Shown here in pieces: positions 16,973 to 25,010 of a stretch of 34,633 bases of DNA; position 1 is the stretch's first letter, and each line of letters begins with the position of its first letter. The notes under the pieces are model-generated. The model was not told the origin of the DNA. It saw only the letters and a list, made by a program, of their open reading frames with translations, and made no database searches. Source of the DNA: Lacticaseibacillus zhaodongensis (lineage in GTDB: Bacteria; Bacillota; Bacilli; Lactobacillales; Lactobacillaceae). The stretch covers positions 1 to 34,633 of the forward strand of contig NZ_BLBG01000021.1 of the NCBI RefSeq assembly GCF_009687905.1, read 5' to 3'. Made by a program: the position numbers and the translations under genes.

Positions 16973-19900
16973 CGCTAGCACCTCCCCGCTTGTTACGCCG
17001 GTCGATCCGGTGCAGTACCAGTGCAAGTACAATCAGGAGCGCCCCAACGAGAATGATGATGCCTGTGCCCATCCCACCGGTCATTGGCAGCTGACCGTCC
17101 GCCTGCTTAACGTTCTTGATTGTGATATTGACGTTAATTGCGCCACTATTATCTTCAGCCCATTCAGCTCCGTAGTATTCAGGGTTCAGGTCTGCCAGTG
17201 AGTAATCCATTGGTGTAATTGAACCATCATCCTTAACGACCAAGGTGAATGTTCCGGAAGGACGAATGTATCCATCTGGCGCGCTTGTTTCCGTGAACTT
17301 GTAAGTTCCAGGTTCAAGCTTGTTGACGAAGATGACTGCGCCACTTTCGTCAGTCTCGATGGGTGCTAATTCCTTACCATCACGAGTAACCGTGAACGTT
17401 GATTTAAGAAGTTGAGCACCACTCACATCGGTTTTCTTAAGGGTCATTTTGAATGGAAGTAGCTCGTTAGCTAATTTTTCGTCCTTTAGCTTATCGGTCA
17501 TGCCCAGCTTGCCTTCTGCGTCAGCAACAACTGAAAAGCTAAATGGTGTCTCAAGTAGCTTGTACCCATCTGGCGCTTCAGTTTCTTTCAAAACATAATC
17601 ACCAAGCGGCATGTTGTCTAGGTACACCTTACCGGACGAATTGCTCTTCAGCGGCTGCTGTCCAAAAGGGTTACCGTTACGAGTTAGGCTAAATTCAGCA
17701 CCTGCTAATTCTTTGCCCCCATCTCCTGTCTTAGTAAAGCTGTAGTTCATTGTTTTCAACTTATTCGTCACTGTGATCTTGTTATCCCCCCCTTTGGTCA
17801 GGATAACTGGATCACTGTAGGCGGGAGCTTCGTAACCCGGTACAAACGCACCGCCCGTAGCAGTGGTTTCAACAACCCGGTAAGTTACTGGCTGGTTCAT
17901 TAATTCGACCGGCAGGCTGTTCCAGGTGAGCGTCATTTCATCTGGAGCAGCATCCTTGCTGAGGGCCTTGAACTCCCCGACATTTTCGAAAGCACCACCG
18001 TTAGTACTTCGTTGCAACTGGAATCGTAAATCAGCGCGGAGCTGGTATGGTTCGTCAGAATTAAGCTCACCATCACTACCACGCCATTCCTTGACAACTG
18101 TCAGCTCCGCGGTCTCTTTAGCGTTACGCACCGACGGAACTGCAAAGTGCAGGTAATCATCAACACTTGCTGTCGTATTATTCTTCAACATTGTGGTTTT
18201 GTTGGTTGGATAAAATTGATTGTCACGGTACTCTTCTTTGAGTTTCACCAAGTATTCAAGGCGTAACCCATACTGCGAATCTTCTGTACCGCCCAAATTC
18301 AAGTTTTCAACCTTTAACGTTTGGCTATTGTTGGTATTTGGTTCAGTAACCGTTGCGTTATTGATGTACTGTGGATAGTTACCGTTTGAACCTGTAACGG
18401 CCAACGTGTTGCCGCTACTTGCATGCTGCAAAGTAAGTCCGTATTTTTTTAAGCTACCCGCAACATAGTCGACAAAATCGCTCATAGGATCAGTGAGTAC
18501 CGCGCTAACAATTTGCGAAATCTCATTGTAGACTGCTTCATTAAGCTTTTCGATTAACGTTTGCGTATCGCTAACGTCATAGCTACCATCTGGTCCTAAA
18601 GCAGTTAACAACCTCTGCGCGTTTTGTTGTTCGCCTGAACCAACATACATTCCGACAGCATATGCACTCAGATCCTTGTAAGCAGGAATGCCGAAGCGGC
18701 CATTGATAAACGCGATATTGTTGGTTACTTGCTGAGCTTCATTACCCGAGGTTGTATAAAGGCCGCCCTGCGACAACGTATATCTGCGAAGTCTGTTGTT
18801 ACTATTATTTGTAATACTTGACGTTGCTCTTCCTAGTGAAGCCGCCACAGCACTATCGTTATGAGTACCAGTATAGGAGCTGCTGGGAGAATAATTTGGC
18901 AGTCCATCGGTGATTGTAATTAGAATTTTCTTTGCATCACTACGCGCGCCCATATTCGCGTTATACAGCAAATGTAATCCCGCATCGACACCGATGAAAG
19001 TAGGTGTTCTCTGAAGAGTTGCACCTGTTGGAGCATTTGTAAATGCTGGATGACTGGTAATCTCTGAAGCATCCGCAGTATAGCCGCGAAACTGGTTCAT
19101 GGAATTTTGTGAAAGTCCTCCAAACGATGCAATTTCTGCATATGGGTTCCCATATAACAAAATTCTTTCTTCAGAAGTAAAAGTAGTCATACCCAGTTGT
19201 ACAGAATTACCGGTACCAAGAATGGCTCTTGAAAAACCTTCTACTGCATTTTGCAACTGTTCCCAGCGTGAAATACGTTCTGGAGTCTCTTCGTTCATAC
19301 TGCTTGACTTATCTAATACCAACACAACATCAATTTTGGGGAATGTGCGAATCGCATCGCCAATCACATCTAGTTGAACTTTAAATTCGTTTTCATTTCC
19401 CGTTGGCTGAACGCTCTTCTTGGTGTAGACGTTGTACTTTTCAGAAGCACTTTCTCCACCGGTGTAGTGGTGGTAGCCATTCGCAAATGCATCACTACCA
19501 TTCAGAATACTTGAAACAATTGGCCGCGCTACGGAGCCATCCGTCTTGGTGTAATTGTAGTTCCGTACGTTATCGCTACTGCCGCCGATGTGCTGGTCGG
19601 TGTAATGCTGCGGGTACTCACCGTCAGCAAACTTACCGTATTTGAACACATCGTTAGCTGAAGAGTTGCCAACCCGTGCGTGTGCTGCGCTGGCTGCCCC
19701 TTTTGTCAGGAGTTGTGCAATTGGGGTATGCCCTTCTGAAGCAACTGCTGGCTGTTTTTCTTGTTTAGTTGGTTCTTGATTGTTTGTTTTATCTTTGGTT
19801 GCCGTTGTTTCCTGCTGGTCACCGTTTTCCACCAGCTCTGGCTTCTGCACGTTGACCGTTGTGTCGGTTTCGACAACATCCTCAGCTGGTTGTTCCTCTG

Positions 19901-20399
19901 CTGACAGTTCCGGTGCGGTGACAACGTGGTTTTCCGCATCCGTGCCTTGTAAGAGATCCACTGTCTGCACACCCATCAGTTCGCTGTCGAGCTGCACCCA
20001 AACGTGTAATTCCTGCACGCCCTGGTCAGTCGTAACGATTAGCTTGCCTTGGTCATGCGTTGCGGCTGGGTCTTCACGGAACCATTCGTCAGTATCTTTT
20101 TTTTGTTCAATATCGCCATCTTTGCGTTGGACAGTACCCGTACCGTCAGCGGCGGTAGCGAGTTTGAACCTGATTGCCCGCGTGCTGGCGTCACTTGGTG
20201 CGTACTTGGCATAATCTAGCGTCCATTCGATGACATCATCCTTGACTTCGGCCGTTACGCCCACCCTTGCAAAATCGTTGTCCAGAATAACTTTTTCATC
20301 CTGAGCCATGACTGCGGAGGTAGGACTGATGGCAAAAATGCCTTGAACCTGCATCAACATCAGTGCCAGAATCGCCACGCACTTCCATATCTTGCGCAT
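16965..20399 (-). CDS. Pilus tip adhesin with von Willebrand factor A domain
   Basis: This 1144-residue protein has a signal peptide (cleavage near AVMAQ), an N-terminal beta-rich region (about 35-155), an acidic Thr/Gln-rich linker (about 165-225), and a VWA domain from about 355 to 640 whose metal site begins DKSSS (Asp363). Cna-B/SpaA-like domains follow: one from VVKEWRGSDG, then two with E-boxes YVLKETEAPDGY and YKFTETSAPDGY. The sorting signal is LPMTG at 1104-1108. VWA-bearing first genes of such operons (SpaC/SpaF) are tip adhesins binding mucus or collagen; the ligand here is unknown. ATG 20399 is preferred over an upstream in-frame ATG because GAGGAGG lies 6 nt before it and the signal peptide follows directly. 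It is longer than my recollection of SpaC (895) or SpaF (about 980). Confidence 0.92.
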   Translation of the reverse strand: MRKIWKCVAILALMLMQVQGIFAISPTSAVMAQDEKVILDNDFARVGVTAEVKDDVIEWTLDYAKYAPSDASTRAIRFKLATAADGTGTVQRKDGDIEQKKDTDEWFREDPAATHDQGKLIVTTDQGVQELHVWVQLDSELMGVQTVDLLQGTDAENHVVTAPELSAEEQPAEDVVETDTTVNVQKPELVENGDQQETTATKDKTNNQEPTKQEKQPAVASEGHTPIAQLLTKGAASAAHARVGNSSANDVFKYGKFADGEYPQHYTDQHIGGSSDNVRNYNYTKTDGSVARPIVSSILNGSDAFANGYHHYTGGESASEKYNVYTKKSVQPTGNENEFKVQLDVIGDAIRTFPKIDVVLVLDKSSSMNEETPERISRWEQLQNAVEGFSRAILGTGNSVQLGMTTFTSEERILLYGNPYAEIASFGGLSQNSMNQFRGYTADASEITSHPAFTNAPTGATLQRTPTFIGVDAGLHLLYNANMGARSDAKKILITITDGLPNYSPSSSYTGTHNDSAVAASLGRATSSITNNSNNRLRRYTLSQGGLYTTSGNEAQQVTNNIAFINGRFGIPAYKDLSAYAVGMYVGSGEQQNAQRLLTALGPDGSYDVSDTQTLIEKLNEAVYNEISQIVSAVLTDPMSDFVDYVAGSLKKYGLTLQHASSGNTLAVTGSNGNYPQYINNATVTEPNTNNSQTLKVENLNLGGTEDSQYGLRLEYLVKLKEEYRDNQFYPTNKTTMLKNNTTASVDDYLHFAVPSVRNAKETAELTVVKEWRGSDGELNSDEPYQLRADLRFQLQRSTNGGAFENVGEFKALSKDAAPDEMTLTWNSLPVELMNQPVTYRVVETTATGGAFVPGYEAPAYSDPVILTKGGDNKITVTNKLKTMNYSFTKTGDGGKELAGAEFSLTRNGNPFGQQPLKSNSSGKVYLDNMPLGDYVLKETEAPDGYKLLETPFSFSVVADAEGKLGMTDKLKDEKLANELLPFKMTLKKTDVSGAQLLKSTFTVTRDGKELAPIETDESGAVIFVNKLEPGTYKFTETSAPDGYIRPSGTFTLVVKDDGSITPMDYSLADLNPEYYGAEWAEDNSGAINVNITIKNVKQADGQLPMTGGMGTGIIILVGALLIVLALVLHRIDRRNKRGGASDD

Positions 20400-20648
20400 G
20401 GTGTTCCTCCTCTCGGATTCCAAGGGGCACCGTTCGCCCCTTAAACCTGTGTGGCCATCCTAGTTAACGTAAAGACCACTCCTTTCTACATAACCTGTTA
20501 ACAATGTACCCCATAACCTAAATCTAAAACATTGCCACGCCTTATCCAAGCAATTACAAAAATGTTTTTGCCATAAGCAACGTTCTTTATTCAGGAATGC
20601 CTTTGCGATGCGGGTTAAGCGCTAACATTTATTTTGCAAAAATACAAT
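20400..20648 (-). promoter_or_regulatory. Upstream region of the pilus operon: leader hairpin and cre-like palindrome
   Basis: No gene is visible. AAGGGGC (20422-20428) pairs with GCCCCTT (20436-20442), forming a small hairpin just before the ribosome-binding site of the tip gene. At 20614-20627 the sequence contains TTAAGCGCTAACA, matching 12 of 14 positions of a catabolite-responsive element in one orientation. The operon promoter must lie between them, but no clear -35/-10 pair stands out. Confidence 0.35.
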
Positions 20649-20680
20649 AAAAAAACACCCGCAAAATGTTTTTACGGGTG
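20649..20680 (-). terminator. Terminator of the 114-residue unknown gene
   Basis: CACCCG (20656-20661) pairs with CGGGTG (20675-20680), with further A/T pairing inside. On the minus strand the stem is followed by seven T residues. It lies 34 bp after the stop codon at 20715 and separates that gene from the pilus operon. Confidence 0.8.
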
Positions 20681-20714
20681 AAAAGTAAGCAAAATTAGTT
20701 AAATTCGCGCAGCT

Positions 20715-21059
20715 TTAGTCGTCAACGACCGCGGTACTCTTCTTGTCGAGGTACCACTGCTCAAGTGATGGCTGGGGCTTACCAGATTCATCAAAGGTCA
20801 GGCCGAGTGCTTTGATCAGCCCGATCATGTTGCCCCGCCGCCGTGCGACGACACCTTCAAGCAGTTCATCACTGTGCAGAGATGAGTTCTCCGTCATGAA
20901 GCCATTAATGTCGGCAATGAAACCCGTCCGGTCGAGCTGTGCAATCACATCCAGACCGTCAGTACGGAAATGCTTAACGTAGAAGCGGCCGAAGTTGTTA
21001 ACAGCCGTATCCTGTGCCGCTTCGCTTAACTGGTCGAAGCTAATGTTATTCTCTGGCAT
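20715..21059 (-). CDS. Small protein of unknown function
   Basis: This 114-residue protein has no signal peptide or membrane span and is rich in charged residues. GGGAGG stands 6 nt before ATG 21059, and a good terminator follows, so it is very likely expressed as a single-gene unit. The N-terminal stretch ISFDQLSEAAQDTAVNNF resembles a helix seen at the start of many small phage or plasmid proteins (of the type FDELSDEAKQKA), but this is recollection, not a database result. The C-terminal half contains VARRRGNMIGLIKALGLTFDE. I do not recognise a catalytic motif. It lies between the pilus operon and the structured element after brnQ. Confidence 0.75.
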   Translation of the reverse strand: MPENNISFDQLSEAAQDTAVNNFGRFYVKHFRTDGLDVIAQLDRTGFIADINGFMTENSSLHSDELLEGVVARRRGNMIGLIKALGLTFDESGKPQPSLEQWYLDKKSTAVVDD

Positions 21060-21103
21060 GGTTTTCCTCCCAAAATTTCGTCTATTCTATGCTCTTCAAT
21101 CTT

Positions 21104-21470
21104 AGGGCCGGGCCCGCAATTGTGCAAGCTGAATTATCTTAGCGCACATGGCAGCCCTACTGCTGGACGATCAATCTAGGTTTTACCTCTATATCAGCCT
21201 CCGTCCAAAAGTCCAGGGCCGCGGGCGCCTTTATGCAGCGGAGGTACGGGGTTGTTCCATGCCATCGCAACAAATTGCGGCTAGACTGCGGTTTATGCAG
21301 GCTTGCCGCTATTTGTTGGGGGAAGCGCACGGACAACAAGGTGAGCCGGAGGCGAGCGTTGGCCGCCAGCTTAGCGGCAAGACTTGCCGGGCTTGCAAGG
21401 CTTGAACGCGACCCTGTGCATGGAGCTACCCCGTAACGCAGCGGAATAAAGGTGCCCGCTGCCCGGCCCT
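21104..21470. repeat. GC-rich intergenic element with long imperfect inverted repeats
   Basis: The outer arms are 21215-21234 (AGGGCC then GCGGGCGCCTTTAT) and 21446-21470 (ATAAAGGTGCCCGC, then GGCCCT). Next inside, 21245-21261 pairs with 21419-21435 at 15 of 17 positions. An internal hairpin pairs CAACAAATTGCGGC (21270-21283) with GCCGCTATTTGTTG (21305-21318) with one mismatch, and GGCAAG-A-CTTGCC lies near 21376-21388. AGGGCCGGGC at 21104-21113 could pair instead with 21461-21470. The element abuts the brnQ stop codon. Weak open frames here lack ribosome-binding sites. It may be a structured 3' UTR or RNA, or a small inverted-repeat mobile remnant. Confidence 0.6.
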
Positions 21471-22822
21471 TAAGCCGCTGCTTCGCGCCGCCGCCGCACG
21501 ATGCCCGCAATAAACACGGACACGCAGAACGCCGCTAGCGCTGGCACCGTCCAGCCGAGGCCTAAACTGAAGCCCGGCAGGTAAGCGCCCATGTGCAGCA
21601 GGTTTTTGATCAAGCCAATGTGCATGCTCTGCGGCAAAGCGTTGAGACCGTCCAGAATCGCGGGAATGGTCGTCACCGTGATTGTGATAACGTATACGAG
21701 CTGTTCATCGCCAAAAGTCCGGGCCAGGAGTCCCAGCAGGATCAGCACGATGGCAATCGGGTACAGGAAGTAGAGGAAGGGCTGCGAGATCGCAATCGTC
21801 GCGTTCAGGCCCACGTTTGCCAGCAGCAGCGGAATGACCGTTGCCACCAGAATGAGAAACTGGTAGTTCAGTTTCGGGAAGAGTTCCTTGAACATGTCCC
21901 CGAAGGCCGTGATGAGCCCGACACCCGTTTTGAGGCAGGCCAGAACGACGATGATCGCGGTCAAGACGCTGCCCAGCGTGCCAAAATAGTAGTGCGCGAT
22001 TTGGGCGATGATGACCCCACCGTTGCTAGCGCGGTCGAATTCACCGAGTGCGGTCAAGCCCATGTAAGCCAGAACGGAGTAGAGGATCGCCATGAGCACC
22101 GCCGCAATGATGCCGGCGCGGATGGTGTTGCTAGCGATGGCACTCGGTTTGGTGACGCCAAGGTCCATGATCGAGCGCACGACAACGACCCCGAAGGCCA
22201 GACTGGCCAGCGCGTCCATGGTCATGTAACCATTCGTGAACCCTGTCAGCAGGGGCGCAGCTTTATAGGTGCCAACCGCCGCAGCGTGGGTGCCGCCCAT
22301 GGGGAAGAGCACCACGAACAGCAGCAGTAACACCAAAGTGACGAGGAAGGCGGGTGTCAGGATTTTGCCGATGTACACCATCACCCGCCCCGGCTTGCGG
22401 GCCAGCAGCCACGCGACGAAGAAGAAGACGGTGGAGAACACCGCGAGCGTCAGGTGATCGTACTTAGCCGGAATGAAGGGCTGAATGCCAATCGAATAAG
22501 AAATCGTGGCCAGCCGCGGCGTCGCGAACAGCGGCCCGATGCCTAGGTACAAGATGACGGTGAAGACGAGGCCAAAAGTCTTACCGACCTTCTTCGCGAG
22601 CCCGTATGCGCCGTCCGTCTTGCTCATCCCGATCGCGGCAACCCCGAGTAAGGGCAGCCCGACGCCGGAGATCAAGAAACCAATCACTGCGGGAATCAGG
22701 TTGCGGCCCGCATTCTGGCCCAGGAAGACGGGGAAAATTAAGTTGCCGGCGCCAAAGAACATTCCGAACAGCATCGTGCCGATGAGGAAGAGGTTCCGCC
22801 GTGATAGGTGATTCTTGTCCAT
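21470..22822 (-). CDS. brnQ: Branched-chain amino acid transport system II carrier protein BrnQ
   Basis: This 450-residue integral membrane protein imports leucine, isoleucine and valine by ion symport (family knowledge). It starts MDKNHLSRRNLFLIGTMLFG and continues MFFGAGNLIFP, the hallmark of the LIVCS/BrnQ family, with about twelve hydrophobic spans. An in-frame ATG ten codons upstream is rejected because TGGAGG lies 6 nt before ATG 22822. The C-terminus ends in a basic tail (RRRREAAA) at the structured element. The gene appears monocistronic, divergent from the DUF1275 gene with 193 bp between start codons. An extended -10 and an inverted repeat lie just upstream. Confidence 0.93.
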   Translation of the reverse strand: MDKNHLSRRNLFLIGTMLFGMFFGAGNLIFPVFLGQNAGRNLIPAVIGFLISGVGLPLLGVAAIGMSKTDGAYGLAKKVGKTFGLVFTVILYLGIGPLFATPRLATISYSIGIQPFIPAKYDHLTLAVFSTVFFFVAWLLARKPGRVMVYIGKILTPAFLVTLVLLLLFVVLFPMGGTHAAAVGTYKAAPLLTGFTNGYMTMDALASLAFGVVVVRSIMDLGVTKPSAIASNTIRAGIIAAVLMAILYSVLAYMGLTALGEFDRASNGGVIIAQIAHYYFGTLGSVLTAIIVVLACLKTGVGLITAFGDMFKELFPKLNYQFLILVATVIPLLLANVGLNATIAISQPFLYFLYPIAIVLILLGLLARTFGDEQLVYVITITVTTIPAILDGLNALPQSMHIGLIKNLLHMGAYLPGFSLGLGWTVPALAAFCVSVFIAGIVRRRREAAA

Positions 22823-22845
22823 GTTGACCTCCAAAATAAGCTTAC

Positions 22846-22876
22846 GTGACAAAATTACTTACGTCACAGTGTACCA
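22846..22876 (-). promoter_or_regulatory. brnQ promoter and possible operator
   Basis: The minus strand has TGGTACACT, an extended -10 element (22868-22876). Immediately downstream, at the expected transcription start, GTGAC and GTCAC form an inverted repeat (22846-22850 and 22863-22867). A direct repeat of CTTACGT (22841-22847 and 22858-22864) overlaps it. This position would suit a repressor; the regulator is unknown. Confidence 0.4.
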
Positions 22877-22916
22877 CCGCCAAGACAATCCCCGCCAGCC
22901 TGGAAGCTGGTGGTCG

Positions 22917-22977
22917 TGGTAAAATAGGGTTTTAAAGTTCGGGGTGGACCTCCACGTAAGAGTTAGGCCTCCCGAAC
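22917..22977 (+). promoter_or_regulatory. Promoter and leader hairpin of the DUF1275 gene
   Basis: TGGTAAAAT at 22917-22925 is an extended -10 element. The leader that would follow has GTTCGGG (22937-22943) complementary to CCCGAAC (22971-22977), enclosing a second small palindrome GTGGACCTCCAC (22944-22955) and AGGCCT. There is no T-run right after it. It could be an RNA regulatory element or simply a stabilising 5' hairpin. Confidence 0.4.
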
Positions 22978-23015
22978 GGACAATTTTGGTTACCCATACG
23001 AAAGGACACATCGGC

Positions 23016-23702
23016 ATGACGCAAATCTACCCCATCACTGAACGTCTCCCCACCGGCATGTTCCTCGCCGCAACGGCTGGCGCGCTGGACGCATATACAT
23101 ATCTCGACCACGGCGGCGTGTTTGCCGGCCTGCAGACCGGGAACATGATCCTCATGGGTATCAACCTCGGCCGCGGCGACTGGGCGCAAGTGCTGACGCA
23201 CCTGATTCCCTTCCTCGTCTTCGCAATCGGAACCGCCATTATCCGCAGCTTGCAGCACGCACTGAGCGACACCGCAGCACTGCGGCGGCGGGCGACCATC
23301 GTCCTGTTCTTTGAAGCGGGCATGGCCCTTGTGACCACGATCATCGCGCCGGTGCTACCGGATGTTGCCGCCAGCTCGCTGGTTGCCATCATCGCGGCTG
23401 CGCAACTCCAGGAATTCCGGCGGCTGCGCGGTAAGCCCTTCATGTCGATCATGATGACCGGGAACCTGCGGACCGCCGCGGAGGGCCTCTATGACGCGAT
23501 TGCTAAGCACGACAAGGGCGCGTTGCTGCGGGCCGGCGACGCCAGTGCCACCATCATCGCGTTGATTATCGGTGCGACCCTGTCCGCCACCTCCACGCAC
23601 TTTCTCGGCAGCCGCGGCATCATTTTCGCCGTTGTGCCCCTCGCCGGCGCGATCATCTACATGCTTACTGCTGAGCCGCTAAACCCCGCTTCAAGTAAGT
23701 GA
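23016..23702 (+). CDS. DUF1275 (YoaK-family) membrane protein
   Basis: This 228-residue integral membrane protein has about six hydrophobic spans. The stretches LAATAGALDAYTYLDHGGVFAGLQTGNMI and FMSIMMTGNLR are the paired signatures of DUF1275, in which two half-repeats each carry a (Q/M)TGN motif. The function of this family is not established. The frame extends upstream to a GTG at 22944, inside a hairpin, but AAAGGA lies 9 nt before ATG 23016, and the family begins about there. Its last 38 bp overlap the 3' end of the convergent phosphatase gene. No terminator is possible in the overlap, so transcripts of the two genes probably collide or overlap. Confidence 0.88.
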   Translation: MTQIYPITERLPTGMFLAATAGALDAYTYLDHGGVFAGLQTGNMILMGINLGRGDWAQVLTHLIPFLVFAIGTAIIRSLQHALSDTAALRRRATIVLFFEAGMALVTTIIAPVLPDVAASSLVAIIAAAQLQEFRRLRGKPFMSIMMTGNLRTAAEGLYDAIAKHDKGALLRAGDASATIIALIIGATLSATSTHFLGSRGIIFAVVPLAGAIIYMLTAEPLNPASSK

Positions 23703-24354
23703 GGTTGTCGATATCAACGACCTGGAATTCGCCGCGGTCGTAGTAAACCGTGCTGAGGCTGACGTTGTGCAACATCTCCAGCCCCTCAACACCCTTACCG
23801 GCCGCCGTCAGCCACATCAATAGCGCCGTCCCGTGGCTCACCACCATGGTCCGCAGCGCACCGGTCTGCTCGGCGTGTTCGGCGATGCCGCGCAGGGCGT
23901 CGTCCAGCCGCTTCACGACCATCGCCGCATCCTCAGCGGTGTTCGGGGTTTGATCCGCGTTCATCACGCGGGTCTTGTCCGCAATCTGCTCTAGCGTGTA
24001 GCGGCCCGTCGCAATCGCGTTCTTGAAGTTCGGTACGCCGAGCGCATCGCGAGCGTAGTCGTCGACCAGCCAGCCTTCATAGTGGCCGTAGTTTTCTTCG
24101 CGCAGCCCCTCGTCAATTTTGACCGCTTGCTTATCGCCCATGCCCTGCAAAACGAGCTTGGCGGTGTCACTAGCGCGCGTCAGGTCGCTGGCGTAAACCG
24201 CATCGTACTCCTTGCCGGCTAACGCCAGGCCGCGGCCAAGCGCAATGGCATTCTGCTTGCCGGCGGGGGTCAATTCCGAATTGGCCATTCCCTGTACCCG
24301 GCGTTCCTCGTTGAACACGGTGCGGCCGTGCCGCACTAAATCGATTTCAATCAT
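23665..24354 (-). CDS. Histidine phosphatase family protein (phosphoglycerate mutase-like)
   Basis: This 229-residue cytoplasmic protein begins MIEIDLVRHGRTVFNEERRVQG, with the RHG motif (His9 is the phosphorylated residue). The second catalytic histidine is in MVVSHGTALLMW, and a GLREENYGHYEGW segment supplies the acidic residue. This is branch 1 of the superfamily; lactobacilli have many such paralogues acting on small phosphates, and the substrate is not evident. An in-frame upstream ATG (24411) is rejected because GTGAGGA lies before ATG 24354 and the RHG motif is normally near residue 8. It is divergent from rnhA, 95 bp away, and overlaps the DUF1275 gene tail to tail by 38 bp. Confidence 0.9.
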   Translation of the reverse strand: MIEIDLVRHGRTVFNEERRVQGMANSELTPAGKQNAIALGRGLALAGKEYDAVYASDLTRASDTAKLVLQGMGDKQAVKIDEGLREENYGHYEGWLVDDYARDALGVPNFKNAIATGRYTLEQIADKTRVMNADQTPNTAEDAAMVVKRLDDALRGIAEHAEQTGALRTMVVSHGTALLMWLTAAGKGVEGLEMLHNVSLSTVYYDRGEFQVVDIDNLTYLKRGLAAQQ

Positions 24355-24449
24355 AACAGTTTTCCTCACTTTCGCGCCGCGGCGGAATTTTGCACATCCC
24401 GGCGTGGCCACTCCTACAGCTATTCTAACAGACCGGAAAGGACATAAAA

Positions 24450-24929
24450 ATGACGAGTATCGAAGTTTACACCGATGGCGGCAACCGCAACCACGGCAAC
24501 TACGCCGGCGGCAGCGTCAAAAGCACCGACCCGAGCGCCTGGGCCGCCCTCCTGATTTACGGTGAGCACGAGAAGATGCTCAGCGACGGCGAGTTCGGCC
24601 GCACTAACAACTACATGGAGATCATGGCCGTCATCCAGGGTCTGCGCGCACTCAAACGCACGGACATCCCCGTCAATGTTTACTCCGACTCCGCCTACGT
24701 CATCAACACCATGCAGCAAAAGTGGTACGTCAAGTGGCGCCAAAACAACTGGCATAAGGGTAGCAAGGTCGTCAAGAACGCCACCCTCTGGCAGCAGCTG
24801 CTTCAGGAAGTCGATCGTTTCGATGACCTCACCTGGAACAAGGTAAAGGGCCACGCCACCAACAAGAACAACAACCGCGTCGACGCAGCGCTGAACAAAA
24901 CGATGGACCGGCTGGAAGCTAATCGCTAG
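24450..24929 (+). CDS. rnhA: Ribonuclease HI
   Basis: This 159-residue enzyme cleaves the RNA strand of RNA-DNA hybrids, removing R-loops and primers. All four catalytic carboxylates are visible: Asp9 (YTDGG), Glu57 (NNYMEIMA), Asp80 (YSDSAYV) and Asp145 (NNRVDAAL); His135 in KGHATNKNN is also present. The basic handle region with WRQNNWHKGSKV (96-107) resembles the E. coli-type enzyme. AAAGGA lies about 9 nt before ATG 24450. The gene ends 27 bp before a bidirectional terminator shared with the convergent adhesin gene. It is one of only two plus-strand genes here. Confidence 0.93.
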   Translation: MTSIEVYTDGGNRNHGNYAGGSVKSTDPSAWAALLIYGEHEKMLSDGEFGRTNNYMEIMAVIQGLRALKRTDIPVNVYSDSAYVINTMQQKWYVKWRQNNWHKGSKVVKNATLWQQLLQEVDRFDDLTWNKVKGHATNKNNNRVDAALNKTMDRLEANR

Positions 24930-24955
24930 CACCGGCCGCGCCGTCAGCGCACGCC

Positions 24956-24991
24956 AAAAGGGACCTCTCCGCAGTGGAGAAGTCCCTTTTT
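24956..24991. terminator. Bidirectional terminator between rnhA and the MUB adhesin
   Basis: AAAAGGGAC-CTCTCC pairs with GGAGAA-GTCCCTTTT around a short loop, with one mismatch. A and T runs flank both sides, so it should stop rnhA transcripts on plus and adhesin transcripts on minus. Confidence 0.88.
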
Positions 24992-25010
24992 CGTGAATCT
25001 GGCTAGGCAA

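Noticed and set aside
17926-20214. Plus-strand frames opposite the tip pilin gene
   Set aside because: Cysteine- and serine-rich shadow translations without ribosome-binding sites.
21148-21510. Open frames on both strands within the GC-rich element, including an 85-codon plus-strand frame
   Set aside because: No ribosome-binding site, low-complexity composition, and the sequence is explained by the inverted repeats.
24420-25010. 196-codon minus-strand frame antisense to rnhA
   Set aside because: It covers rnhA with all its catalytic residues and runs through the bidirectional terminator; no start signal.
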